A DNA stretch of 64,000 bases from Vicia villosa (lineage: Eukaryota > Streptophyta > Magnoliopsida > Fabales > Fabaceae), in contig NC_081183.1 in the NCBI RefSeq assembly GCF_029867415.1, positions 118,720,514 to 118,784,513 on the forward strand. The letters run 5' to 3'. Both the position numbers and the translations under genes were made by a program. Under the pieces are notes generated by a model. It made no database searches and was not told the origin of the DNA. It was given only the letters and a program-made list of their open reading frames with translations. Shown here in pieces: positions 46,558 through 58,714 of the stretch (positions within the stretch are counted from its first letter, which is position 1; the number at the start of each line of letters is the position of its first letter).

Positions 46558-49500
46558 TGTGGTGGTCGTTTTCTTTACCTCCCCGTTTCACTTGGGAGGA
46601 CGGCACGCTAAACCCTTCACGCGAAATTTGGAAGGAGAATGCGCCCGTGGTGGGATGAATTTTGTTTCAGTTCTTCCTACGATATCACACGAACTTTCTT
46701 ATTGGTCCTACGAGTAGGAAAGGGAAAAAAAGATCTCAACTAAACCCTAGGAGTTTGCTAAGTGTGGGGATTTCACCTAGACTAGAAATTCTGGAGTCCG
46801 GGGGGTCGGTTATACATAGGGAAGTGTTTAAACACCCTACATATCTGTAGTACTCTACAGGAACCTTCTCTGTGTCATTGTGATTGTGTTTGCTGCTAAT
46901 GATTGGGAAAGTTTCTCCTTTGTATTAGGAGAGAGAATTGAATTGATTAAAGAAAGACAGACAGATAGACAGACAGACTATTTTTGGTATTTTATTAGCT
47001 CGCTGAGATTCCTTGTGAACCTCATGCCTACATATCCCTAGTGGAAGTCAGAGCTTAATGTAGTTCGGGGAACTAACTAGGGAAATTACTTGTTTTTGGT
47101 GCCTTGCTTGAAGCTCAAGGTTGAAGCTTGGAATTAAATCTCTGTTTACAGTAAAGAGACATGAAATCATCTTTATAGAGAGGTATTTGTACTATTCTAC
47201 CACAAACATTTAAAAGAGTGACAGAATAACTGAATTCATTTCATTCAAGAGGGGGACCTTACTTGTGTATGTGCAAGTATACCAGTCAAATGCCTCTTAA
47301 ATGAAAGAAAGTTGCTCATCCAAATTAGGGAAAGTTACCACATGTCTGGGTTTTACTGCCAGCTCATGCCTTTCAAAATCCTAAATGGGAGACTTGATTA
47401 AAATTGAAATTGAAATGGAAATGTTTGTTTGTTTGAATGTGGTAGAGTAGTAAAAATATCTCTCTATAGAGATAAGCTATGTCTATCTACTGTATAAAAG
47501 ATTTGACTTTAGCTGGCTTGTATGAGGCCCAAGCTTGAGGCTTTTTGATTGATTTATTAATTATTATTGACTCTGGGAGATGACTCCATTGGGGATTAAT
47601 TACAGGATATTTTTGGTATTCTGTACAAAGCCCAGAATTGAGGCTGACTCTATTTGGAGAGTGTTTATTTTGATGGATTTTTATTTGGTGTTCTGTACAA
47701 AGCCCAGAATTGAGGCTGACTCTAGCTAGGAAAAAAAACATTATTTTCTGCCTTGTACAAAGCCCAAGGTTGTGGCTGACTCTTAAATAAACTGAGTATG
47801 GATGACTCTATGGGGAAAAGATCCTAGGTGTTAGGAATCTTTGACACATAAAAATATGGTCTAACCTGCCTTGTACAAAGCCCAAGGTTGTGGCTATTAG
47901 ATGATGAAGAACTCACTGGGGAGACTCTATTATCTGCCTTGTACAATGCCCAAGGTTGAGGCTGACTCTTGACAGGGGAGTTTTATTGTTTGGTGCCTTG
48001 TATGAAGCCCAAGGTTGAGGCTAACTGTTTTTGTTGGTTTTGACTCTACTGAGGAGATTTTATTAAAAGACTGTTTTTCTTTGGAAGCTAACCCTTTCCA
48101 GGGATTTTGACTCAGCTAGTGAATTTGTCTGTTAAAAGACTGACTTTATCATGTTTTTGGAGGCTGACCCTTTCCAGGGGTTTTGACTCTTTTTGGGGAA
48201 ATTATCTCCTAAGAGAATGAATATTTGGTTTTGAAAGACTGATATTGGAGGCTAACCCTTTCCAGGGGTTTTGACATTTTAAACAGGTTTTTATTAATTG
48301 ACTTTGGAGGCTAACCCTTTTCAGGGAATTTTATTAAAATGAAGGAATGATTTTAATTGACTTTGGAGGCTAACCCTTTCCAGGGGATTTATTGAAATGA
48401 TGGCAGAAAGATTATCTAGTGGAGACTTCTTGTTTAAAGCCCAAGATGAAGGCTGACACTTGCTGAGGATGATCAAACATGGATCCTAGACTCTGCTAAG
48501 GAAAATTGATGAAGATAAGGGTGACAGAGACTGTCCATGTCTCTCATTCCAAAAGGTGTACTCAATGCAAAATTGAGACAAACTTGGCTTGTTAAAAGTC
48601 TGGTTTAAATTGGAAGAAAACTCACCAGGGTAGGCTAAAAGGTGACTAAAGACCTGTTCCTATGTTTATAAGAAACCTGATGGGTCCTTGTATACAAGCT
48701 CAAGAGGAAGCTGGAAATACTTTTAAGAAGCCTGTGGGTCCTTGTACAAAGCCCAAGAGGAGGCTAATCGAGGGTCCTTGTTATAGCACAAGAGAAAGCT
48801 ATGTAGTTTTGAACTTATTTTGGCTCTAAGCAAATGGGTAAGAGGTTTCACCGGGAATAATTCCTCTTTGGGTGGATGTGTCCTATATTTTTTTGGATTC
48901 TAAGGTTTTTGCCAAGATGTTTCACCGGGAATAATTCATCTTGGGGGTTTGAACTACAGATCTCTAATTAGGAAAGAGCCTTCACCGGGAAGACATTCTC
49001 AATCCTAGGTCATATTCCTATAATATATATATAGTTTAACTGTCCTAGGGTTTACACTCAAACGTAGTTCTAAACTAATATATATGCACAGTTTATATTT
49101 GACAGTAATTTAAATAAAGACTGTAAATTGAAAGCTTGTAAAGCCTAACCTGGATGGAGTGGAGGCCTTTGGAGAAGTATGTACAGAGCCTTACCAGTAA
49201 TTTTTGTTGTTTTGTTGATAACAGTTGAATATATATATGATAAACAGTTAATGGTTTTTGAAAACAGAAGAAGTGAAGATGGACAAAGGTCACATAGGTA
49301 TCTGAAGAGTTTCACCGGGAATAATGCCCTTCAAATACCAGAAGAATGTTTTGTAAACAGAAAGAAGATTTTGAAAATACAGTTTTGAAAACAAGCTAAG
49401 AAGAGAAGGTTTTTGGGACTTACACTCTATTAGAGGCCCAGTACTTTACAGTACTGGTTATGACAGTAATTTTTGAAAAGAATGATTTGAAATGATATAA

Positions 49501-52481
49501 GGTTTTGTTGTTTGAAAACCTTAATCATTTGATTTAATCAGAGATTGAAAAAAACAGTTTTGAGAATTGACAAAAGTCAACTTAATTAAGGTAAAAATAA
49601 AGATTTTCCTAATTAAGACCTAAACAATTAGGGTTTTATCATAAATTTGTTCACACAAATAATTAGGTTAAAACAAAATGAAAATATACATTTAAAGTAT
49701 TTAAGAAAACACTTAAAATATACTATTTTAAACCTAATAAAAATATAAGAAATAAATAATATTTTTATGATTTTTTTGATTATTCCCAAAATAGATATAT
49801 TAAATGACAAGTGTGTGAAAAATGAAGTAAAAATGTATTTATTTGATAGGTTAAATAATTGTGTAAAGTTGATAAAAAAAATGAAGGAAAATAGTAGTAA
49901 AAAAAATGGTTTGGTCTCACCAAGGGTTGAACTCACGCCCTCTTGGTTACCAAACAAAACAAATACCAACTGGGCCACGCGCGTGGCCTGTTTAAGGAAA
50001 GAGCCCATATGATTATATGTGAAAGCAAGGCATTAAATGAGTTGGAAAAATAAAATGAACAAAAGGTCTGAGGGGGGGATCGAACCCCAGACTTAAGGCA
50101 AGGCAAAGCTTTTGGACGCGCGCTGTAACCATTGGGACACTACGATGAATTCGTAGATAACATACCCATCATTCAAAATAAAATAAACTTAAGTCTGGGA
50201 AATTCAAAAAAATGGCGCCACCATCTTCATCTTCAACCTCAAGCTTCAGATTTTTTGAATTTGCTATCTCCTTCGTTTCTCAACCAAACTTAAAGATGTA
50301 AACATGGATTTTGCTCGTTTTTGGACGAGGATTATGATGGTGTCCTTTAATTTCATTTATTCTAAGTGTAACATAAAATTCGCAAGCATGAACACTAAGA
50401 ACCCTAAAACTGAAATTAAACATGAAATGCTATATATGCATGTTTTGATGCAATTGATTGAGGGCTAATGATCTATGAAGGTGCAGAAACCAACTGGTAA
50501 CTTCATTTTTAATTTATCATGCCTGAATCATAGAGTTTGAAGCTTTGGAAACTTACCTGAAAAATGAAGATCTGGCTCTGATCAAAGTGTGTTGCAGAGT
50601 TGTTGCAACGATCCAGATAGCTTCAGTGATCCTCCTGGAAGGTGTTGAGATGCTTAGCTTGGACTGAAAGTACCCAGAACCTCTTGCTCGACCCCAACTG
50701 CAACAGCTCCAAGTGAGAGGTGCAGATGATGATTCCTCACTCACAGAAGTGTTTCAGAGGTCTGGATCACCTCCAAATGACTCCCCTAATGTGTTTGAAT
50801 ACTTAATTCCAAAGGAAGAGCTTTGGTTTGAAGAATCCGAGTCTTCTTGCCAAAGAACCTTTGAAAACCTTAAGTATGGAGAAAGAAGAGAGAAAGCAAG
50901 GATTCTATTGCTTTGGTGTGTTTTCTGAATGAGAAAGAGGCCTCTATTTATAGGCAATTGGTTCAGAGCAATTGATCATAGTAAGCTTGCTTAGTGTAGT
51001 GAGTTTGGTTTCTTAGCCATGAAGGAATTCAAAGAATATTCCAAGTGCAATGATGAGCTCTTTGATGCCACTCCCTAGCCATCGGTTTTGCTTGATCTTA
51101 GGGGACCAAATGGCTGCAGAAATGAGCTCCAATTGGTTGGGAGAAGATTCCTTTGATGAATCACCAATTTGCCATAAATTCAAAAATGCAATCATTACAT
51201 AATCACATGCCTTTGTTTTTGGGAATCTTCTCTAATCCTTATGCAATGATGGAAATTGATGTATGGTATGGTTTCAGATGCATTAGAGGTCGTGTAGCAT
51301 CACTTAGTGAAGCAAAATGCACAAAATTGCAAAGTTTCAAATTGTACATGACCTATAATTTTACTTCATGAGGCCAACTTTGAACAAGCATAACTCCTAG
51401 CTCAAATTGAATTTGGAGAAGGTTGAACACAATTTGGAAAGCCCTAAACATCTACTTCAAATCATTAGTTTGGAGTTTCTTCAAAATCCTTTGGCAAATT
51501 TGTGAAAAATGAGGCCAAAGTTGGAAGAAAACTAGGTTAAAACACTTAGAAAAATTTCTAAGTGTTTATGACCTAAAACTCCAAAACTTCTAAAACTCTT
51601 AAATGATTGATCTTTTGAAAAAAGTTCCTTTGTAAGATGTTGTTTTATTTTGCAAGATCTACAACTTTCATGTTGGAAGTTTTTTGAGTTGTGTAGGTGA
51701 AATTTTGAGTTCTCACCATGCCTTAAAAAACCCTAATTCCCGACTTTTTGCTCCTTGATGAATTTCTTTGAATTTCTTTGGTCAAATGACTTTACCATCC
51801 ATATATTGATGATATTGATCCTTGAAAGTCATGGTTTGACCAAAAATCTTAAAAGTCAATGATGATCCCATACAGTTGACTTTTTCCAAATATGGTGAGA
51901 TTTGGACTTTTGTGTAGAATCAAGATCTTCTCCTCAAATGAATGATGTAAATGGATTATATTGAGGTAGTAGAGGTTCTTGAATTATGTCTTGAATTTTA
52001 GATCCATGCCCTGATTAAAAGTCAACCATCCTGGTGAATTAGGTCAAAAACCCTAATTGTCGACCATATGAAAATAATGACTGTAGACTTTGAATTGAGG
52101 TGTGATGTCCAGTGGATCTTGTCATATGAACTATTTGAAGATGATTGATGTCTTTGAATGATCCCCTGGGGCTTTTTAGGGTTTCCCAAAGGTGATCCCT
52201 GATTTTAGTCCTTGATAGGCTAAAAAACCCTAGTTTGGTGACCTGAGTAAACCTGTACTCAGATGACTGGGTGTCTAATCAATCATAGATGAAATAATGA
52301 AGCTCTTGAGTCTTATGATTGTATTAGAGACTAATCCTTCTATTGATTGATCCTTTGCCTGAGCTTTCTGGTCTTTGAACACCCTTGATTGAATGTCAGA
52401 CTGCTCTGGGTACTTGCTTTGACTTGATGAAAATCCTGAAGATATGTCATCTCAGGGGGGGTCAAAAATTAGGGTATGACA
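46558..52481 (-). repeat. Element A 5' LTR (5924 bp)
   Basis: Partner of 8066-13975, with the same TG...CA ends. It carries the same internal features: degenerate short repeats at about 47505-48440 and tRNA-like segments at 49914-50145. It is inserted in an exon of the PMD gene at 52481/52482. Confidence 0.96.
49914..50145 (-). repeat. Two tRNA-like segments in 5' LTR A
   Basis: Copies of 11409-11640. On the minus strand the A-box-like TGGCCCAGTTGG is at 49966-49977 and the B-boxes are at 49924-49934 and 50076-50088. Confidence 0.5.
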
Positions 52482-54188
52482 CTACCTTGCTGATTACCTA
52501 CCACAAGCACGTCGCTCGACGTATCTGGGGGGAGAGGTATTTTTTATAATTTGCCCGACTTTATTATTTAACCGTTTTTAATTGAGCCGTTTATTCAACA
52601 TTTTCTTAACGGTCTAATTAACATAATTTTTTATTTGTTTTTGTTGTAACAGGAGAGAGAGACTTTGAAAATGGTGAACCACTCCCGGAAGGTTTTCAGT
52701 CTGTTTAAACCGAATGCTGAGTGGTTTAACGACGCGGTGAGAGCTTCAGGGCTTAGTGGGATGTGCATGACGGGGTATACCACCATCAGCCACGACATGC
52801 AGGGTGCCTTTATGGAGAGGTGGCACAGGGAGACGTCTTCTTTCCACTTACCGGTTGGGGAGATGACGATCACCTTGCACGATGTGCAGTGTCTTCTCCA
52901 CTTGCCGATCAGGGGGACGCTGTTGGACCACTCCCGGATCCAGAGGATCGAAGCTAGTGAGTGGACGGCGCTCTATTTGGGTATGGAGCCAGAAGTTGCT
53001 GACTTTGAGTGCCAGACGACAAATGGGCCTCATATCCGGTTCTCCACACTGAGCGCTTATTTCGAGCACCACCTTGTGGCGGAGGCCGATTCCGAGGAGG
53101 CGAATGACGCCCTATTTGTGCAGTATCACCGTGGCTGCGCTCTCCGGTGATGGTACATGTTTGTGGTAGGCGCTGCACTCTTTGTGGACAAGAGTGTAAG
53201 GTACGTCGACGTGACCTACCTCCGCTATTTCATAGACTTGACTACCGCTCACCAGTGGAACTAGGGGTCAGCTGTTTTGGCATACCTATACCAGAAGCTG
53301 AATGAGGCCTCCAATTGGAGGACCGGGCAGTTGACCGGATCCTGCACACTACTTACGGTACGTTTTATTTTAATTGTTTCACATTTATTTATGTTTCGTA
53401 TTTATTTTTAATACATTATCGTGTTTGTGTTTCAGAGCTGGATCATCTCCTACTTCCCCCGCATCCACGGCTTCCGCGTTGATCCTGAGTATGAGGACGC
53501 CATGCCCAGGGCCGCTCGATACGTTCTCCAAAGGGGGAACAATGCAGTGGGACCATACTGTGGGTACCTCGACCGCATGATGCACGATGACATCTGTTGG
53601 AGGCCATTCAGCGACTACACTGATGTTGTCCCCTTTGACAGCATCTCGTTATATTCTGGCTAGTTGGCATGCGGGACCAACACCATGATGCGGTATCTCC
53701 CTGAGCGGTGCATGCGGCAGTTTGGATTTGTGCAGATGATACCCAGGTCACCTTTTGAGGCTGCTCCCGACACAATGACCCGAGTGCAGCTCACTGGCAT
53801 ATTTGCGGATTGGGAGCGTCATGTGGTCCCGGAGGAGTATCGTCGCATTCGGGTCACCTAGAACTGGCACAGTGTGGAGGGATATGTCACATGGTTCTAT
53901 CGGGTGTCACATCCTCTGATGAGACCCGACGCTCCCGACGCTCCTAGGCCAGCAAACGAGGAAATCCTGGAGAACCAGTAGGCCGAGGATGACCACGCCA
54001 TTGATCTCCTGCCGATCTGCCTGCGGATAGAGATGCTTGGGCGGGACGCGTTGGATCGAGGTATCGTTGATCAGGGCGGTCCAGAGGCAGTCCCCGTGAT
54101 GGAGAGGATCGTCACTGATGCGGGCCGTGCGGCGGCATACAGGCGGCAGAGGATGTCCAAGGGAGAAAGGGTTAGGCATACCCAGTAG
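52482..54188 (+). pseudogene. Plant mobile domain (MAIN-like) gene relic, 5'-truncated
   Basis: Three exon pieces in one phase. Exon a is 52483-52536, then a 116-nt GT-AG intron (52537-52652). Exon b is 52653-53357, then a 78-nt GT-AG intron (53358-53435). Exon c is 53436-54188. Both introns are phase 0. Residues such as ERWHRETSSFHLP, GEMTITLHDVQCLLHLPI and the SWIISYFPRI stretch identify the plant mobile domain of MAIN-like proteins, often labelled phosphatase 7 long-form homologues in legumes. PMD proteins exist as host genes acting in silencing and genome stability, and as cargo of transposons. Five premature stops (TGA 53148, TAG 53262, 53661, 53859, 53979) kill it. The last ordinary stop is at 54186-54188. 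The first part is removed by element A. It was probably a transposon-borne copy. Confidence 0.85.
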
Positions 54189-54405
54189 GGGTCCGGGTTT
54201 ATTTTTTTTGTATTCGGATTATATATTTCGCACACTATGACTCGGTCTGTATATATTATTCGAATTTTATTTATTATATTAGTATTTTACGTTGATATGT
54301 CATTTGTTTTATTCGGCTTTTCCGTTCTGTATATTATATACGTTTTGTATATCTTTCAAACGGGACTATTAGAAAAAGCATTAAAAAAAATAGACTTCTG
54401 CATAA
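54189..54405. other. AT-rich spacer after the PMD relic
   Basis: No gene or repeat recognised; probably the 3' flank of the PMD relic or of the transposon that carried it. Confidence 0.4.
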
Positions 54406-54558
54406 TTCGGAAATGCACTTCCGAATTACACTAAAATCTGAAAAAAGGTGTTTTCGGAAGTGCATATCCGAAAACACCCCCTTTTGGTGTTTTCGGAGAT
54501 GCATTTCCGAAGTCTGGGAAAATTTAGAAAAAAAATACTTCGGAAATGCATTCCCGAA
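54406..54558 (+). repeat. Four 20-bp palindromes (TTCGGA-ATGCA-TCCGAA type)
   Basis: ttcggaaatgcacttccgaa (54406-54425) and variants at 54453-54472, 54492-54511 and 54539-54558, spaced 47, 39 and 47 bp apart. TTTTGGTGTTTT and AAAACACC arms lie between copies 2 and 3. Clustering just beyond the PMD relic suggests the subterminal region of the DNA transposon that carried it. Confidence 0.8.
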
Positions 54559-55465
54559 GCAGGGGTAAACTGGTGTTTTTGCTAGGGTGACCCCATAGGA
54601 AGGTGGGTAAAGAAATTCTCATATTTTTTATGCTTATAAAGATAACAACAAGAAGTTAGTTTTGGTTGTAACCTAATCTTAGCAATGTAGAATTTGATGC
54701 AAATCTGTTGGAAAAACAATAGCAATGTATGATTTATCTACCACTTTTGCTATTTTTGTCCATCTTATAATTAAATCGATGGCACATGTATTTAAAGGAA
54801 AAAAAGTAGGGGTTTACTCTATATTTTATGCTTAAGCATATTTAGGATTCTATTAATTGCAATTCACAAACCCATATATGATATGATTATATGAATATTG
54901 GTCACAGATGCATCACTTTAAATATTAACTTTAAGTTTTTCTACCCTATCATTTAGTTATATATTTTTTATTATTATTAAAAATGTATTTTATTAAATTG
55001 AATAACTACGTTGTCGTTCAAACAATTAATTTTTTATCTTACGGGTCACTATCAAATTATTACCTTTATTTGAAGATAAAATTTTTATTTTCAAATGTCA
55101 ATTTTTTTTCTTTCTCCACGTTATAAGTTTTTATTTAATACAATTGAGTTTATATAGTAATTGTTTATTTTACAATTATGTAATTCTATTTAAATTCACA
55201 TGTGTATCTAAATACATCATTTATCAAGTTTACCATTATATTTTGTATAATCATATTATTTGTTGTAATAATTTGATTTCATAATTTTTCATCATATTAC
55301 ATGAGAGAATAAATTATAACCATTGGAATATGTATTAACAATGAAAATCTTATTAGTAAAACTTTTTTTAAATGGTTAATTTCCATTTTACATATCCAAT
55401 TTGGTCAAACTTCTTTACTTTTTATTTTTCTTATCGTTCAAAAAATACTACACCACAAATAATGC
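54559..55465. other. AT-rich region, probably Helitron body
   Basis: No ORF. It lies upstream of the Helitron 3' terminus at 55495; I could not place a convincing TC-type 5' end. Confidence 0.3.
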
Positions 55466-55495
55466 ACCCGGGCGACAGCACGGGTCTCTGACTAG
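55466..55495 (+). mobile_element. Helitron 3' terminus
   Basis: ACCCG-g-GC/GC-a-CGGGT forms a hairpin with loop GACA (55466-55485). CTAG follows at 55492-55495, then T. A GC-rich hairpin about 6-12 bases before a CTRR end, with a T target base, is the Helitron 3' signature. The surroundings are AT-rich, so the GC hairpin stands out. Confidence 0.7.
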
Positions 55496-56294
55496 TTTCT
55501 GTATAAAGTTATTGCAGTATTATCTAATTCTTCTATATGCATGATCATCAAAATTTAATTTAAAATTTATCATTTTTCTCTATTAAAACTTTTTCGAAAA
55601 GACCATGATTAAAGAATAATTCATACGCGTTCCTTTATTGAACTAACCCCATACATGTTTAAATAACGTTTTTTATGACAAAACTCTCACCTCAGTAGAA
55701 AAAAAAAGAGGTATTATGGCCCAGGTGCCCCATGTTTTAATTTTTTTATATAAATAAAAACAATATATTTCCTCGTTTTTTAATCAAACTGAGGGAAAAA
55801 ACAAACCAGACACACTTTGAATCCTAACTATTGTCATTTACACTTTTATTTGCTTATAGGTGAATACTAAATGATCTATTGATCTCTTCGGTTTCTTTAA
55901 GAACGAGGGATAAAATAATCATATTTTACTATAAAACACTCTTAAACTAAATTTACCCTACTCCTAACTTATATGTTTCCGCCCAAAACTAGTACACACT
56001 ATTCTTTGGAATGTTCTTCTATACTTGAACGAAACACTTTTCTCCTTGCAATCTATCTCACATAATGGTGTTGATATTGTTGTTGTATTTTTGGATCAAC
56101 CCTCAATTAGAGAAGCGAGTTTAACCTTTGAAAAGATATATATTCAAAAAAATCTTGAATTGCAGCGATGAATCTAGGTTTTTTTTTAAATATTTTGTGT
56201 AAACAATATAATATTTTAAAAAACATAGACATCATTCACCTCGGTTTTATTCTAAAATCGAGGGACTTACTATTTTTTTCTATTAAAAATATAA

Positions 56295-57173
56295 GGCTAA
56301 ATACCCTTTTTGGTCCCTTAAGTTTGTCTTAGACCTAGATTTGAACCAGGTACATGTTGATTAATTATTAATTAGTCTATCACTGAGCCATTTCTCATTT
56401 TGTTATTAAGTTTACTAATTAAATATATATTAATTCTCTCTTTTTTTCGTTTGCTTCATCATGAACCCTAAAGCCCCAAATTTGAAGAACCAAAATTGCA
56501 GTGTTCATATATTGTTCAATTGCTCATTGACGAACAAATCAAAAAAAAATTGTGATGAAATTCAAACACACAATCTCTTTCTTCGTTTCATCTTCTACCA
56601 TGGAAGCACATCTCAAAACCTTCAACTCTGACGCTACCGGTTGGGGATGATTCTCAGGCGTTGATTTGGGATTTTTTTTGGTTGGGGATGATTCTCAGGC
56701 GTTGATTTGTGCAGTTGCACAGATATATTGAATGAACAAGGAAGGAAAAGTAATCGTCTCTTCAGTTTTGATGGTTTCTACGAACCTAAGATGTCTTATT
56801 ACTGTCAATGACTCATACATAAAATTTCATTATTATGCAAAACATCTAGCACATGGTTTATGGTAATTTTCTTGAGGTCGTTCAAATTTCTTACTTTCAA
56901 GTACATATCCTTTCATTAATTTCTAATTCTTTGTATTCAAAACAGCTATCTATTATTAGAGAAGATATTCTTCTGCATTTATGATACGATACACTACCAA
57001 AACTATTTATGCTCATATTAAGATGTTGGTTTTGGTTAGAATTGTTGGAATTGTTGATTTAGATTTAAAAAAATCAATAAAATGTATTTCAAACCAAGAA
57101 AAGTATATTATAAATTTGGGGCTTTAGGGTTCATGATCTTGAAACCCAGATTGAAGAAGACAAAAATTAAAAG

Positions 57174-57260
<87 letters not shown>

Positions 57261-57376
57261 CTTGTAAATGAAATTACCTTTTTGAACAATTAAAGGATCA
57301 TTTTGGAATTTTTTAAAGATAAGAGACCAGAATGGACCCCGAGGTATAATTAAGGGACCAAAAAGGGTATTTGGCT
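56295..57376. mobile_element. Non-autonomous MULE-like element, 1082 bp
   Basis: Ends pair as AAATACCCTTTTTGGTCCCTTAA (left, from 56299) against the same word in reverse at the right end, and the arms continue: GAACCCTAAAGCCCCAAATTT at about 56463 is inverted at about 57112-57134. Flanks AAAATATAA (56286-56294) and ACAATATAA (57377-57385) give a 9-bp target duplication with one mismatch. No transposase frame. It sits between two CCTCGG palindromes, so it is nested in the CACTA-like region. Confidence 0.75.
57177..57259. repeat. (AT)n microsatellite, ~83 bp
   Basis: About 41 uninterrupted AT units inside the right arm of the MULE-like element. The left arm has only AAATATATATT at the matching place (about 56430). 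Confidence 0.98.
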
Positions 57377-58714
57377 ACAATATAAATAATGTGTCCCCTC
57401 AATTTCTTTAAAAACCGAGGAAATATGTTACACCACTACAACAACGAATCTCCACACTACATTTTTAAAGGAACAAAGCTCAAGATATTTCTAAGACATT
57501 AATCCACAACAAACTATGTACATCCATCACTTTATATCTTTCTTGTGAAAGCATTTTCCTTAATATCATTTGTTCAAGATAATGAAATTTTGGAACTTAA
57601 AAAATCTTTGAAAAGTTCTCAATGATGGATTACAAGTGCAGAAAATGATGCTTGCTTCAAGTTAAATAAAGAAGGGATATCAACCTTTGAATAACTTCTT
57701 AAAAGTTTTATGTAGTCAAACAACTATTAAAATTCAAATTAATGCTCGAAGATATGTGCATTCTTTTACAATAGGATTTGGATTAGAGCGAAATGTGTTT
57801 TTCTTCAAGAACAACAACAACTACGATAAAGTTGCATTTATTATAATGATGTAATTTAATATTCTCATTAAACAATATAATGTTAAAAAAACGTTTACAC
57901 TTTTTACCTATTTTTTCCAAAAACCGAGGGAATAATTTTGGGATGATAATTGAGAATATTGATCAGTGTCCTTAAATAAATATGTGTCGTCCATTTCATG
58001 AGTATCAACGCTCAAGACACTTCCATTAGTGATCCGCGTGAAACCTAAGGGACGTCCATTATAAAAGCATGATAAATATTAACATTTCTAACCTAAATGA
58101 AACAAGAAGCCCTTGAAACCTAAAGACGCTTGGAAAGGATCTCCATAAAGGATTGCAAATGGAGAAAATTATCTGGATTCAAGGTTTGTTTTCTTAAATA
58201 TTTATTTGACCCGAATATCATATATTTAAATATTGATTTAACTATCTTACCCTTTTTTCATCATAAACAAATGCATGCAAGATCCATATAGAATAATCTT
58301 GCACCCAACATTTGATCTTTCTCAAGATTCAATAATTCGAAGATCTAAAATCTAGATCTTCATGGAATTTTATTTTTATCTACATCTCTAGGGAATTTGA
58401 TTTTAATTTTAATTGAATATTATATGTAAAAAATATAATATTCTAGGTAAATAATATAATAATTAAAAAGAATAATAATAATCTTACCCCTTGGTTTTCT
58501 AAATAAACCGAGATATTAGATACGCTAGTTTTACAAATGATAAAAGTGTTGTTGTTGGGGTTCAAACCCATGTGCATATAACTTTACCCCTCAGTTTTTT
58601 AATCACTGAGGTGTTAAGTGAGAACTTTTCATGACGTCCTTTGTTACCTCGCTTCTTTAGTCTAGGTTAAATGTATTTCACATTCGAGGTGTTATGTATT
58701 TTTTTGTAGTAGTG

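Larger units (their letters stand above)
8066..52481 (-). mobile_element. Element A: full-length Ogre/Tat Ty3 retrotransposon
   Basis: On the minus strand the order is 5' LTR, primer-binding site, ORF1, gag-pro, intron, RT-RNase H-second RNase H-integrase, 3' untranslated region with tandem repeats, polypurine tract, 3' LTR. This order, the extra ORF1, the second RNase H and the size match Ogre of the Tat lineage. Without the insertions of C (8218 bp plus 5-bp duplication) and B (11,481 bp plus 5 bp) the element is about 24.7 kb. Its LTRs differ by roughly 1-1.5% by eye plus some indels. Apart from the two insertions, one in-frame stop in ORF1 is the only lesion I found in its coding part. 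The expected 5-bp target duplication is not found: the right flank starts CTACC, while the left flank reads N then ATTG beside the gap. Confidence 0.95.
55771..58714. mobile_element. CACTA-like region with CCTCGG/CCGAGG palindromes
   Basis: At least eight inverted pairs of CCTCG(G) and (C)CGAGG, 15-30 bp apart: about 55771, 55884, 56239, 57397, 57907, 58489, 58589 and 58648. On the right, TTTTTTGTAGTAGTG (58700-58714) reads CACTACTACAAAAAA on the minus strand, and CACTACAACAACG occurs at 57434. CACTA ends plus repeated subterminal motifs fit an En/Spm-type non-autonomous element. The left end and a 3-bp target duplication were not found. Confidence 0.45.

Noticed and set aside
53385..54179. 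Minus-strand ORFs opposite the PMD relic
   Set aside because: Shadow frames; the plus-strand exons with two in-phase GT-AG introns explain the region.
57082..57267. 61-aa ORF ending in repeated Tyr-Ile
   Set aside because: Translation of the AT microsatellite.
58551..58575. B-box-like GGGGTTCAAACCC
   Set aside because: No A-box at a proper distance and no tRNA fold; a palindromic word inside the CACTA-like region.
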